From positions 49,544 through 113,543 of the forward strand of contig CAZEAU010000004.1 of NCBI GenBank assembly GCA_964510515.1: 64,000 nt of DNA, written 5' to 3'. Source of the stretch: SURF-21 sp964510515 (GTDB lineage: Bacteria > Actinomycetota > Geothermincolia > Geothermincolales > RBG-13-55-18). Both the position numbers and the translations under genes were made by a program. Shown here piece by piece: positions 42,734 to 50,641 of this stretch. Each line of letters opens with the position of its first letter. Within the stretch, counting starts at the first letter, position 1. The notes under the pieces are model-generated. The model made no database searches. It was given only the letters and a program-made list of their open reading frames with translations, and had not been told where the DNA came from.

Positions 42734-43663
42734 TCACCCTCTTGCCCCGAGGTCCTCTTTCTCCAGCAGCGCCTTGAGCGCGCTCAGCGCGACCTCCGCC
42801 TGCCCCAGGTCGGGACGGCGGGTGGTCAACCTCTGCAGCGCCATCCCCGGCGCGACCAGGGCCCGCATCCAGGGGGACTTGCTCCTGTCGGCATATTTCA
42901 TTATCTCATAGGAGACGGCCGCCACCAGGGGGATGAGCGCCACCCTCTCCAGCACGCGCAGCCACAGGGGGGGTTTGCCCAGGAAGGAGTAGGCCAGCAC
43001 CGTGATGACCAGGACCAGGAGAAGGAAGGAGGTGCCGCAGCGCAGGTGGTCGGTGCCCTCGCGCAATGCCCGTTGCGGCTCCAGGGGATACCCGTTCTCC
43101 AGCAGGTGGATGGACTGATGCTCCGCGCCGTGATAGGCGAAGACGCGCCGCATCTCCCCGGAAAGCGACACCAGGAGGATGTAGGCCACGAAGAAGGCGA
43201 TGCGCATCCCGCCCTCCACAAGGTTCCACAGCCACACCGGGGCGTCGCTGCCGACGATGCGGGGGGCCAGCCAGGTGGGCAAGGCGATGAAAAGGCCCAC
43301 GGCCAGGGCCAGGGCCAGAGCCAGGGAAAGCGCCTTTTCCAACCACCCCATGCCCCCGCCCCCGCTCTCCTCCTCGAGGGCGATGTCGGCCGAAGCGGCC
43401 AGGGCTTTCCAGCCCAGGGCCAAGCTCTCTCCCAGCACGAATATCCCCCGCAGGAAAGGCCTGTCCCAGCCGGGGTGGCGCACCAGGAAGGAGGCCAGGG
43501 GCTGCGCCTGGGTGTGGATGCTGCCGTCCGGCTTGCGCACCGCCAGCGCCCAGTGAGAGCGGCCGCGCATGAGCACGCCCTCTATCACCGCCTGGCCGCC
43601 CACCCTGAGGTCGGCCTTGCGGCCTTGGGGGGAGGCTGCGCCGGCCGCGGTTGAAGGGGGCAA
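42734..43663 (-). CDS. DUF1385 membrane protein, YqhQ family
   Basis: A 309-residue membrane protein. The DUF1385 signature VGGQAVIEGVLMRGRSHWALAVRKPDG is at the N-terminus. FAYHGAEHQSIHLLENG and LRCGTSFLLLVLVI follow. There are about four or five hydrophobic helices (such as LSLALALALAVGLFIALPTW and LVLVITVLAYSFLG). The invariant His pair in YHGAEH suggests a metal or catalytic site, but the function is unknown. The start is uncertain: TTG 43663 lies three bases after the rpmE stop. Position in rpmE-DUF1385-prfA-prmC is conserved in Firmicutes. Confidence 0.85.
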   Translation of the reverse strand: MPPSTAAGAASPQGRKADLRVGGQAVIEGVLMRGRSHWALAVRKPDGSIHTQAQPLASFLVRHPGWDRPFLRGIFVLGESLALGWKALAASADIALEEESGGGGMGWLEKALSLALALALAVGLFIALPTWLAPRIVGSDAPVWLWNLVEGGMRIAFFVAYILLVSLSGEMRRVFAYHGAEHQSIHLLENGYPLEPQRALREGTDHLRCGTSFLLLVLVITVLAYSFLGKPPLWLRVLERVALIPLVAAVSYEIMKYADRSKSPWMRALVAPGMALQRLTTRRPDLGQAEVALSALKALLEKEDLGARG

Positions 43664-43666
43664 TGC

Positions 43667-43924
43667 CTAGCCCTGGGCCTCGGCCTTTTTGCCCTTTTCC
43701 TCGCCGGACTTCTTGCGCTGGGGCCTGGCCTTGCCGTAGCGGCGCTCGAAGCGTTCCACCCGCCCGCCGCTGTCCACGAGCTTGTGCTTGCCGGAATAGA
43801 AGGGGTGACACTGCGAACATATCTCCACGCGCAGCTCCGATTTGGTGGAGCGGGTGGTGAAGGTGTTGCCACATGAGCAGCTCACCGCGGCCTCCACGTA
43901 TTCCGGATGGATTCCCTTTTTCAT
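43667..43924 (-). CDS. rpmE: 50S ribosomal protein L31
   Basis: An 85-residue protein starting MKKGIHPEYVEAAVSCSCGNTFTTRSTKSELRVEICSQCHPFYSGKHKLVDSGGRVERFERRY. It is the zinc-type L31 (C+) with CSC and C-x-x-C cysteines. The tail is longer than usual and rich in Lys/Glu (KKSGEEKGKKAEAQG). ATG 43924 is clear. First gene of rpmE-DUF1385-prfA-prmC; a TATACT lies about 39 bases upstream. Confidence 0.96.
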   Translation of the reverse strand: MKKGIHPEYVEAAVSCSCGNTFTTRSTKSELRVEICSQCHPFYSGKHKLVDSGGRVERFERRYGKARPQRKKSGEEKGKKAEAQG

Positions 43925-43962
43925 CTCTGCTCTTTCTCGACTTTCTTCCGCACAACCCTTCT

Positions 43963-43968
43963 AGTATA
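43963..43968 (-). promoter_or_regulatory. Candidate -10 box of the rpmE operon
   Basis: TATACT on the minus strand, 38 bases before the rpmE ATG. The -35 is poor. Confidence 0.4.
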
Positions 43969-44023
43969 GCAATACGCATTGCCCTTGAACAGGGTGCGGG
44001 AAGACCCCGCGGCGGGCGCCGGC

Positions 44024-44043
44024 GGGCCGGCTTGCGCCGGCCC
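44024..44043 (-). terminator. GC-rich hairpin between rho and rpmE
   Basis: A perfect 8-bp stem GGGCCGGC/GCCGGCCC with loop TTGC, 20 bases after the rho stop. No T-run follows, so it is at best an I-shaped or rho-aided terminator. Confidence 0.35.
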
Positions 44044-44062
44044 CGCCATAGGCGCTCCCGGG

Positions 44063-45328
44063 CTAAGAGAGGGGCGTCCGCGCTACCTCGTTCAAGAACT
44101 CCAGGTTGTTCTTGGTGTTGCGTATCTTGTCTATGAGCAGCTCTATGGCCGCGCTGGGATCGAGCGAATGCAGCACCCTGCGGAGCTTCCACACCACCTG
44201 GGCCTCCTCGGGCGCCAGGATGAGCTCCTCCTTGCGGGTGCCGGACTTGTCGATCTCGACGGCGGGGAAGATGCGCTTGTCCGCCAGTTTGCGGTCCAGG
44301 TGCAGCTCCATGTTGCCGGTTCCCTTGAACTCCTCGAAGATGACCTCGTCCATGCGCGACCCCGTCTCCACCAATGCGGTGGCGATGATGGTCATGCTCC
44401 CCCCGTCCTCTATGTTCCGCGCCGCGCCGAAGAAGCGCTTGGGCGGATAGAGGGCGGTGGAGTCCACCCCGCCGGAGAGGATGCGCCCGCTGGTGGGGGT
44501 GGCCAGGTTGTAGGCCCGTGCCAGCCTGGTGATGCTGTCCAGGAGGATGACCACGTCGTGATTATGCTCCACCAGCCGCTTGGCCCTCTCCAACACCAGC
44601 TCCGCCACCTGGATATGGTTGTCGGAGGGCTGGTCGAAGGTGGAGCTGTTGACCTCCCCGTCCACCGAGCGCTCCATGTCCGTGACCTCCTCGGGGCGCT
44701 CGTCCACGAGCAGCACGATGAGCTTCACCTCTGGGTTGTTGTAGGTGATGCTGTTGGCGATCTGCTTGAGGATGGTCGTCTTCCCCGCCTTGGGGGGGGA
44801 TACGATGAGCCCCCTCTGGCCCTTCCCGATGGGGGCCACGAGGTCGATGATGCGGGGGGCCATGAACTCGTCCGGCGTCTCCAGGCGCAGGCGCTGCAGC
44901 GGGAAGAGCGGCGTCAATTGCTCGAACTGCTTACGGTCCCTGCACACCTCGGGATTGTCGGCGTTGACCTTCTCTATGCGCAGCAGGGCATTGTACTTCT
45001 CGCTGTCCTTGGGCGGGCGCACCTGGCCCATGACCTCGTCCCCGCGCTTGAGATGGAAGCGCCTTATCTGGGAGAGCGAGACGTATATGTCTTCCTCGCT
45101 GGGAAGATAGCCCCGGGTGCGCAGGAAGCCGTAGCCCTCAGGCAGGGTGTCCAGGATGCCGGTGCGGATGAAGAGCCCTTCGTCCTCTACCTTGCGGCTG
45201 AGGATGTTCTCGACGAGCTCGTGCTTGCGCAGCCCGGTTATCCCGGTCAGCCCCATTTCGCGGGCGATGCCCTGCAGGTCCACCAGGAGCTTGGATTCCA
45301 GACTGTTCCTGTCCAGGGTCTTTTCCAA
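44063..45328 (-). CDS. rho: Transcription termination factor Rho
   Basis: A 421-residue hexameric RNA helicase. The Rho-N domain is LLVDLQGIAREMGLTGITGLRKHELVENIL (15-44). The RNA-binding OB fold is EGYGFLRTRGYLPSEEDIYVSLSQIRRF. Walker A is PPKAGKTT (178-185), followed by VVILLDSITRLARAYN and the R-loop GSMTIIATALVETGSRMDEVIFEEFKGTGNMELHLDR. The TTG at 45328 is taken as start because GGGAGG lies seven bases upstream; an upstream in-frame ATG at 45388 would lie inside talC. It lacks the long Arg/Asp-rich insertion of high-GC actinobacterial Rho. Confidence 0.95.
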   Translation of the reverse strand: MEKTLDRNSLESKLLVDLQGIAREMGLTGITGLRKHELVENILSRKVEDEGLFIRTGILDTLPEGYGFLRTRGYLPSEEDIYVSLSQIRRFHLKRGDEVMGQVRPPKDSEKYNALLRIEKVNADNPEVCRDRKQFEQLTPLFPLQRLRLETPDEFMAPRIIDLVAPIGKGQRGLIVSPPKAGKTTILKQIANSITYNNPEVKLIVLLVDERPEEVTDMERSVDGEVNSSTFDQPSDNHIQVAELVLERAKRLVEHNHDVVILLDSITRLARAYNLATPTSGRILSGGVDSTALYPPKRFFGAARNIEDGGSMTIIATALVETGSRMDEVIFEEFKGTGNMELHLDRKLADKRIFPAVEIDKSGTRKEELILAPEEAQVVWKLRRVLHSLDPSAAIELLIDKIRNTKNNLEFLNEVARTPLS

Positions 45329-45365
45329 GTTCTCACCTCCCTCCCGGCTGGCGTTCTTCCTGCCC

Positions 45366-46013
45366 TCAAAGGTCCTTGATCTTTTCATAATCCTCCAGGA
45401 ATCTCTCGATCCCCAAGTCCGTCAGGGGATGGCGGGCCATCTTGACCATGACGTCGTAGGGGATGGTGGCTATGTGGGCGCCGGCCAGCGCCGCCTCGAT
45501 GACGTGTATGGGGTGGCGCAAGCTGGCCGCGATGACCCGGGTAGGGATGGCGTGGGTAGCGAAGATGTCCATGATCTCCTCCACCACGCTCATGCCCCGG
45601 TTGCCCATATCATCCATGCGCCCCACGAAAGGGCTGACGAAAGTGGCCCCGGCCGCCGCGGCCAGCAGGGCCTGGTTGGCGGAGAAGACCAGGGTCACGT
45701 TGGTCTTTATGCCTTCCCCCGCAAGCGCGTTCACCGCGGCCAGCCCCTGCGGGGTCATGGGGATCTTGACGTTGATGTTGGGGGCGATGGCCGCGAGTCC
45801 GCGGGCTTCGCGCAGCATGCCCTGCGTGTCCATGCTCACCGCTTCCGCGCTGATCGGCCCGCCGACCATGGCCGCTATCTCGACCAGGCACTCCTCCATG
45901 CAGCGCCCCTCCCTGGAGAGCAGGGAGGGGTTGGTGGTCACGCCGGCCAGTATCCCCCAGGCGTTGATCTCCCTTATCTGATCGACGTTGGCCGTGTCCA
46001 GAAACAGTTCCAT
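45366..46013 (-). CDS. talC: Transaldolase / fructose-6-phosphate aldolase-like (TalC family)
   Basis: A 215-residue small aldolase, starting MELFLDTANVDQIREINAWGILAGVTTNPSLL. The Schiff-base lysine is Lys83 in PNINVKIPMTPQG. SPFVGRMDDMG and ASLRHPIHVIEAALAGAHIATIPYDVM are typical of the short transaldolase subgroup. It acts in the pentose-phosphate interconversions or as a fructose-6-phosphate aldolase; sequence alone cannot separate these. GGAGG lies six bases before ATG 46013. It sits between the cyclic-DPG genes and rho. Confidence 0.93.
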   Translation of the reverse strand: MELFLDTANVDQIREINAWGILAGVTTNPSLLSREGRCMEECLVEIAAMVGGPISAEAVSMDTQGMLREARGLAAIAPNINVKIPMTPQGLAAVNALAGEGIKTNVTLVFSANQALLAAAAGATFVSPFVGRMDDMGNRGMSVVEEIMDIFATHAIPTRVIAASLRHPIHVIEAALAGAHIATIPYDVMVKMARHPLTDLGIERFLEDYEKIKDL

Positions 46014-46036
46014 GAGTAACCTCCGTGAGCGTGACC

Positions 46037-46996
46037 TCAGATGGGTTGCGCCGCCTCCTGCCCGGCCTCTTCCTTGCGGGCCATGTCGTAGGCCGCGTTG
46101 ACGATGTAGTCGACCACCTCGGAAACGGCGGCGTCGAGGTTCAAGCTCTCCACCGTCTTGACCCCCGTGGCCTCCGCCAGGTGGATGATGTATTCCTGTA
46201 TCTTGCGTATGTTCTCGAAATGCCTGACATACCTCTGGAAGGGACGCGTTCCCTGGGTCTCCACCTCGCGGATGTAGAGATGGCCGCGGTGCAGCTTCTC
46301 GTCCCCGACCGTGATCAGCAGGGGCACGATGAGGGCGTCGGGGAACTGCTGCGGCGCGATGAAGCCGGGGAGGATGTGCGCTCCTTCGATGATGATGTGG
46401 GTACCTTCGGTGAGGGCGCGGTTGATGATGGCGCGCACTCCCACCAGCACGGATAGGCTCTGTTCGTGAAAGCCCGCCACCACCGGGTCCACGTGCGCGG
46501 GCAGCGGGTGCAGGAGCGCCGATTCGGCGTCGAAGGACGAGGTGTGGATGGTGGGCATGAGCTCGTGGGAGAAGAACGCGCGCATGACCTCGCGGATGGC
46601 GTCGGTGGAGACGATGCGCACGATGCTGAGGCGGGTAGCCATCATGGTCGCTATGGTGGATTTCCCCACCCCGGTCGAGCCCCCGAGAAGGATCACCAGG
46701 GGCTTGTTCATATTGCTGAAGGAAACGTAACGCCAGTAGTTTACGGCGTAGTGTTCGCCCGTCTTCTCCTCCAGGAAACCGTAGATGAGCCTGCGCAGCT
46801 CGTCCGCCTGTATCTCCAGCCGGCCCTCGGAGACGAGGTGCTCCTCGATGTCCGAGGCCACGAGGTAAGCCCTCCCGGGGGGCAGGCCCGAGGCCATGAT
46901 GGCGTTGGCCGTGAGTCCCTTGGAGAAGGGCACCCGGTGGTGCTCCTCGTCGAGGATGGTTATCCTCTTCTTCAGCTTTCCCTCCTTGCCCGGCAT
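46037..46996 (-). CDS. 2-phosphoglycerate kinase (ATP-cone plus P-loop kinase)
   Basis: A 319-residue protein. An ATP-cone-like N-terminal domain (about 9-95, ITILDEEHHRVPFSKGLTANAIMASGLPPGRAYLVASDIEEHL) precedes a P-loop kinase with GGSTGVGKST (105-114). RIVSTDAIREVMRAFFSHELMPTIHTSSFDA and IIIEGAHILPGF follow. This is the architecture of methanogen 2-phosphoglycerate kinase, which makes 2,3-diphosphoglycerate from 2-phosphoglycerate and ATP. It overlaps the cyclic 2,3-DPG synthetase gene by 25 bases, which strongly supports that role. Confidence 0.85.
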   Translation of the reverse strand: MPGKEGKLKKRITILDEEHHRVPFSKGLTANAIMASGLPPGRAYLVASDIEEHLVSEGRLEIQADELRRLIYGFLEEKTGEHYAVNYWRYVSFSNMNKPLVILLGGSTGVGKSTIATMMATRLSIVRIVSTDAIREVMRAFFSHELMPTIHTSSFDAESALLHPLPAHVDPVVAGFHEQSLSVLVGVRAIINRALTEGTHIIIEGAHILPGFIAPQQFPDALIVPLLITVGDEKLHRGHLYIREVETQGTRPFQRYVRHFENIRKIQEYIIHLAEATGVKTVESLNLDAAVSEVVDYIVNAAYDMARKEEAGQEAAQPI

Positions 46997-48327
46997 GACC
47001 TCTCCCTGACCTTGTCCCAGACACGTTCAAAGAACTCCCCCAGCCCCGCCTCGCCGGCGAGAGGAACGGGCCGGTTATGGAAAAACACCATCTCCTTGCC
47101 CCCGGCCCGCGCGTAACGGGCCACCACGTCCACCGCCGCCGCCTTCAACTCCGTGAGCAGCACCTCCGCGTCCCCCGCCCCCCGCAGCTCTTCCTCCAGG
47201 CGCCTGCGGTCCGAGAGGTGGCAGCTGCTCCCCACCAGGTCGCACCCCTCCTCGCTCTCGAGATAGCCCCCCAGGAGGCCCATGGCCCCCGGCGGAGCGG
47301 TGGCGGCCAGGAAAACGCGCTTGTCGCGGATAGGTTTCAAGGGATGCGGCCTGAAAATCGTCCTCAAGACAAAGATGTCGTCATTTATCCTTTTTATCCT
47401 CTCGCTGAGCTCCTGGGTTTTAAGGGGAGATGCGAATGGTTCTTCAGCCATTGTAATGACAACCCCATCGGAAATCAAGAGCCGGTAGGCGCCCAGAAAG
47501 CCCAGGGCTTCCTCGGCGTCCTGCGCCGCGCTGACCACGCAGATGGCCGCGTCGGTCGCGACGGGCGGCACGCTGGACCCGCTGCCCTCCATGATCACCG
47601 CCCGTGCGGCGAGGGAATCCGCCAACCTCGCGGCCTGCACGCAATTGCTCACGAAGGGCTCGCCCGCCATGCCGCCGCCGCAACGCCGGGAGCCGACGGT
47701 GAGCACGCCCGAGACCAGCGCTCCCTCGTAATGGTCGGAGGCGGCGTGCAGCCCCTTGCCCAGCTCGCCGAGCAGGTAATCCTCGTCTATGCCCTCCTCC
47801 TCGACCACGTAGGGGTGGGGGGGGCCGCCCCTGCCCATGGCCACCACCACCGGAGTACGGCCCCGCGCGTCGAGGTGGCGGGCAAGTTCGGCCGACAGCG
47901 CGGTCTTGCCGCAGCGCTTTCCGCTGCCGATAACCGCGCAAGACGGCTTGCTCAGCACTTTTTCACGCCGCGGCGGCCGGAACTCGAAATCGGCGCCGCG
48001 GTAAACGGCCCCGCAGGCCAGGGCCTCGGCGGCCAGCCGCATCCTCATGGCCGGGCCCAGCACGGGCAGGTCGCTGAGGTCCACCACCAGGCGCGGTTCA
48101 AGCCTGCGCAGCACCGGCGCCAACTCGGCCAGGGGGTCGGCGGGCACGATCACCTCCCCCGCGCCCTCCAGCTCCGCGAGGTCATTCACTTTCTCCGTGC
48201 CGCCGAGGAAGTAGAGCGCGAGCGGCACCAGCCCCTCCCTCTCCTCGAGCTCCCCGAGGGCCGCGAGGACGGTGGGGGGATGATGCTCGCCGTCGACGAG
48301 AAAGAGGGTCGGGGTGTTCTCTCTCAT
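46972..48327 (-). CDS. cpgS: Cyclic 2,3-diphosphoglycerate synthetase
   Basis: A 451-residue P-loop enzyme. The N-terminal domain begins PTLFLVDGEHHPPTVLAAL. An ATP-binding loop AVIGSGKRCGKTALSAELARHL (131-152) follows, then VVAMGRGGPPHPYVVEEEGIDEDYLL, SDHYEGALVSGVLTVGSRRCGGGMAGEPFVSN and IMEGSGSSVPPVATDA, all characteristic of the methanogen family. It cyclises 2,3-diphosphoglycerate with ATP to the solute cyclic 2,3-DPG, known as a thermoprotectant and phosphate store in hyperthermophilic methanogens. ATG 48327 follows AAGGTGAGGCC. It is translationally coupled to the kinase gene. Confidence 0.88.
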   Translation of the reverse strand: MRENTPTLFLVDGEHHPPTVLAALGELEEREGLVPLALYFLGGTEKVNDLAELEGAGEVIVPADPLAELAPVLRRLEPRLVVDLSDLPVLGPAMRMRLAAEALACGAVYRGADFEFRPPRREKVLSKPSCAVIGSGKRCGKTALSAELARHLDARGRTPVVVAMGRGGPPHPYVVEEEGIDEDYLLGELGKGLHAASDHYEGALVSGVLTVGSRRCGGGMAGEPFVSNCVQAARLADSLAARAVIMEGSGSSVPPVATDAAICVVSAAQDAEEALGFLGAYRLLISDGVVITMAEEPFASPLKTQELSERIKRINDDIFVLRTIFRPHPLKPIRDKRVFLAATAPPGAMGLLGGYLESEEGCDLVGSSCHLSDRRRLEEELRGAGDAEVLLTELKAAAVDVVARYARAGGKEMVFFHNRPVPLAGEAGLGEFFERVWDKVRERSCRARRES

Positions 48328-48392
48328 GGCCTCACCTTCAATCGGGATACAGGCACAGTGCCCGCATCGGCCGCACATGCTCTCGGGCGTCT

Positions 48393-49214
48393 TCAGATGT
48401 CCGAGCCGATGATCTCGCGCACCACGCCGGAGAGCTCGCGCTGCGTCTCGCTTATCCCCACGCCGAACTGGGCGATGACGTCGCGCCCGCCGAAGGGGTA
48501 CTTACGAAATATCCTGACCAGGTCTTCCCGGATCTCGATGACGTTATAGCAGGGCTTGGTATGCCCGCGCAATCTCAGCGAGGAAATGGTGCCCGCGTTG
48601 ACCACGTACATGTCCTCCAGCTTCCACACGTAGGGCACGTGCTTATGTCCGGTGAGCACCAGGTCCACCCCGGAATAGACGAGGAGCTCGAGCACGTCGC
48701 CGGCGTCCGAGACTATATTCCTCTCCCTGCCCGTGCCCGGAACGGGGAGGAGGTGGTGATGCAACGCGAAAATCTTGAAGCTCTCCATGCTGTGGAAATT
48801 GTTAACAATGCGGGAATATTTCTCCCTGCCGATCTGCCCGGAGTCGAGGTCCGGCTCGGTGGAGTCGATGCCCATGACGAAGAGGCCCTCGTACTCCATG
48901 TCCTGGAAGAGCGAGCCGAAGAGCTCCTGGAAATGCAGGTAGCCCACGTTGCGGGAATCGTGGTTACCAGGTATTACCAGGATGCGCTCACATTCCAGGC
49001 CGTCCAGGTAGGACTTGGCGGTGAGGTACTCCTGCCTGAAGCCCTCGTTGGTGAGGTCGCCGGTGACCACCACCATGTCCGGGCTCAGCTCGTTGAGCTC
49101 GAGGATGGTGCGGTTCATGAGGTTGGCGATGAAATGGTAGGAGCCGATGTGAAAATCGGAGATATGCGCGACCACCAGCGGAGACCTCTTGATCGGGTAT
49201 ATCCTCTCAGGCAT
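48393..49214 (-). CDS. Calcineurin-like metallophosphoesterase (CpdA-type)
   Basis: A 273-residue phosphoesterase with the full metal set: VVAHISDFHIGS (DxH), VVTGDLTNEG (GDxxx), VIPGNHDSRN (GNHD), FALHHHLLP (His) and LTGHKHVPYVW (GHxH). This order fits the class III cyclic-nucleotide phosphodiesterase-like group, but the substrate is unknown. It lies 65 bases upstream of the cyclic-DPG synthetase in the same direction. Hydrolysis of a cyclic phosphodiester such as cyclic 2,3-DPG is therefore a testable guess. Confidence 0.85.
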   Translation of the reverse strand: MPERIYPIKRSPLVVAHISDFHIGSYHFIANLMNRTILELNELSPDMVVVTGDLTNEGFRQEYLTAKSYLDGLECERILVIPGNHDSRNVGYLHFQELFGSLFQDMEYEGLFVMGIDSTEPDLDSGQIGREKYSRIVNNFHSMESFKIFALHHHLLPVPGTGRERNIVSDAGDVLELLVYSGVDLVLTGHKHVPYVWKLEDMYVVNAGTISSLRLRGHTKPCYNVIEIREDLVRIFRKYPFGGRDVIAQFGVGISETQRELSGVVREIIGSDI

Positions 49215-49322
49215 GATCTAACGCTCCACACATCGCATCCGCCGCGGCGCGCAGGGGAGTTCGCTCCGGCGTTCCTGCGCCATGCGCCTGTTACCTCCCC
49301 AATATAGCATAGTATGCAGCGC

Positions 49323-50525
49323 TCATCCCCCGGCGGCGCCCCCCAGGAGCAGGTCGAGCAGCCGCCAGGCGGGCAGGGCGGCATAGCTGCCCGCGAGCAC
49401 TCCTCTCTCGCTGAAAGACCGGCCGAGGTCGGGAAGGGCATGCGGGCGATAGAGGGCGAAGGGCACGGGGTCGGCGGCGTGGGTGCGTACCTCCAGGGGG
49501 GTGAGGTGATCGGGCATGAGCAGGAAGGAGAACTCCTGGTCGCCGCGGTCCGCCGCCGCGAGAAAGGCGCCGACGATATGGGCATCGAAGTTCTCCAGGG
49601 CCCTGACCTTGGCCCCCCAGTCGCCCTCGTGCCCCGCCTCGTCCGGGGCCTCGACGTGCACGTACACCAAGTCCACCTCGCGCAGGGCCCGCAGGGCGAA
49701 ACGCGCCTTGGCGGCGTAATCGGTATCGTGGTAGCCGGTCGCCCCGGGGACCTCCAGGACCTCCAGGCCCGCCAGCTTCCCCAGTCCCTTGATGAGGTCC
49801 ACGGCGGTGACCACCGCCCCGGAGAGGCCGCACCTCTCCCCGAAGGTGGGGAGGACGGGGAGCCGGCCCTGGCCCCAGGGCCAGATCATGTTGGCGGGGC
49901 GCAGGCCCCTTTGCCCGCGCAGGCGGTTCACCCCGTGCCCGTCCAGCAGGGCGCGCGAGCCGCGTATCAAGGCGGCCAGCCTGCGCGCATGCGGGCCCCG
50001 CGGCATGATCTCCTCCACCCTGCGCCCCACCGCGTCGTGGGGAGGGGTGCATACCTCCTGCAGATAGCCGAGCCCCCTGAGCACCAGGAGATGGCGATAA
50101 CCCACCCCGGGGTAAAGCGCGGTTTCCTCGTCATCCAGCTGCTCGCGCAGGGTGGCGATGATCTCCGCCGCCTCGCGGGTGCTTATGTGCCCGGCGCTGT
50201 AGTCGGCCAGGACCCCGCCCTCCTCCGTCACCAGGTTGCAGCGGAAGGCCACCTCGTCCGGGCCCAGGGGCACGTCCATGCTCACCGCCTCCAGCGGCCC
50301 CCGACCGCTGTAGTACCGGCGCGGGTCGTATCCCATGATGGAATAATTGGCCACGTCGCTGCCCGGCGCCATCCCCTCGGGAACGGTGATCGCGGTCCCG
50401 CACACCCCTTCCCTGGCCAGGAAGTCCATGTTCGGGATGTGCGCGGCCTCAAAGGGTGTCATACCCCCGTGCTCCGCGGAGGGTAAATCGGCGGCCCCGT
50501 CAGGGACCAGGATCACGTATTTCAT
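49323..50525 (-). CDS. ApgM-family phosphomutase-like enzyme, probable homoserine kinase
   Basis: A 400-residue alkaline-phosphatase-superfamily protein of the archaeal cofactor-independent phosphoglycerate mutase group. It starts MKYVILVPDGAADLP (metal Asp). The nucleophile Ser is in PGSDVANYSIMGYDPRRYYSGRGPLEA, and YVHVEAPDEAGHEGD and LLMPDHLTPLEVRTHAADPVPF provide the other metal ligands. It is the third gene of hom-thrC-apgM. A subgroup of this family in threonine operons has been proposed to replace ThrB (TIGR02535, proposed homoserine kinase). No GHMP-type thrB is present here. Plain phosphoglycerate mutase activity remains possible. Confidence 0.85.
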   Translation of the reverse strand: MKYVILVPDGAADLPSAEHGGMTPFEAAHIPNMDFLAREGVCGTAITVPEGMAPGSDVANYSIMGYDPRRYYSGRGPLEAVSMDVPLGPDEVAFRCNLVTEEGGVLADYSAGHISTREAAEIIATLREQLDDEETALYPGVGYRHLLVLRGLGYLQEVCTPPHDAVGRRVEEIMPRGPHARRLAALIRGSRALLDGHGVNRLRGQRGLRPANMIWPWGQGRLPVLPTFGERCGLSGAVVTAVDLIKGLGKLAGLEVLEVPGATGYHDTDYAAKARFALRALREVDLVYVHVEAPDEAGHEGDWGAKVRALENFDAHIVGAFLAAADRGDQEFSFLLMPDHLTPLEVRTHAADPVPFALYRPHALPDLGRSFSERGVLAGSYAALPAWRLLDLLLGGAAGG

Positions 50526-50641
50526 CCTGCCTCTTCCATCTCCGGCGCACGCCCGCCCTCGCCCCCGCCGAGCGGTGCGGGCGGCGTGCCCCGAGTCTTC
50601 TCCCGGCCGGCCGGGCGCGCGCATCGGCCCGCGCGGCCCCC

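Noticed and set aside
45329..45388. Upstream in-frame ATG (45388) for rho
   Set aside because: It would overlap the talC coding region and lacks a ribosome site, while TTG 45328 has GGGAGG at ideal spacing.
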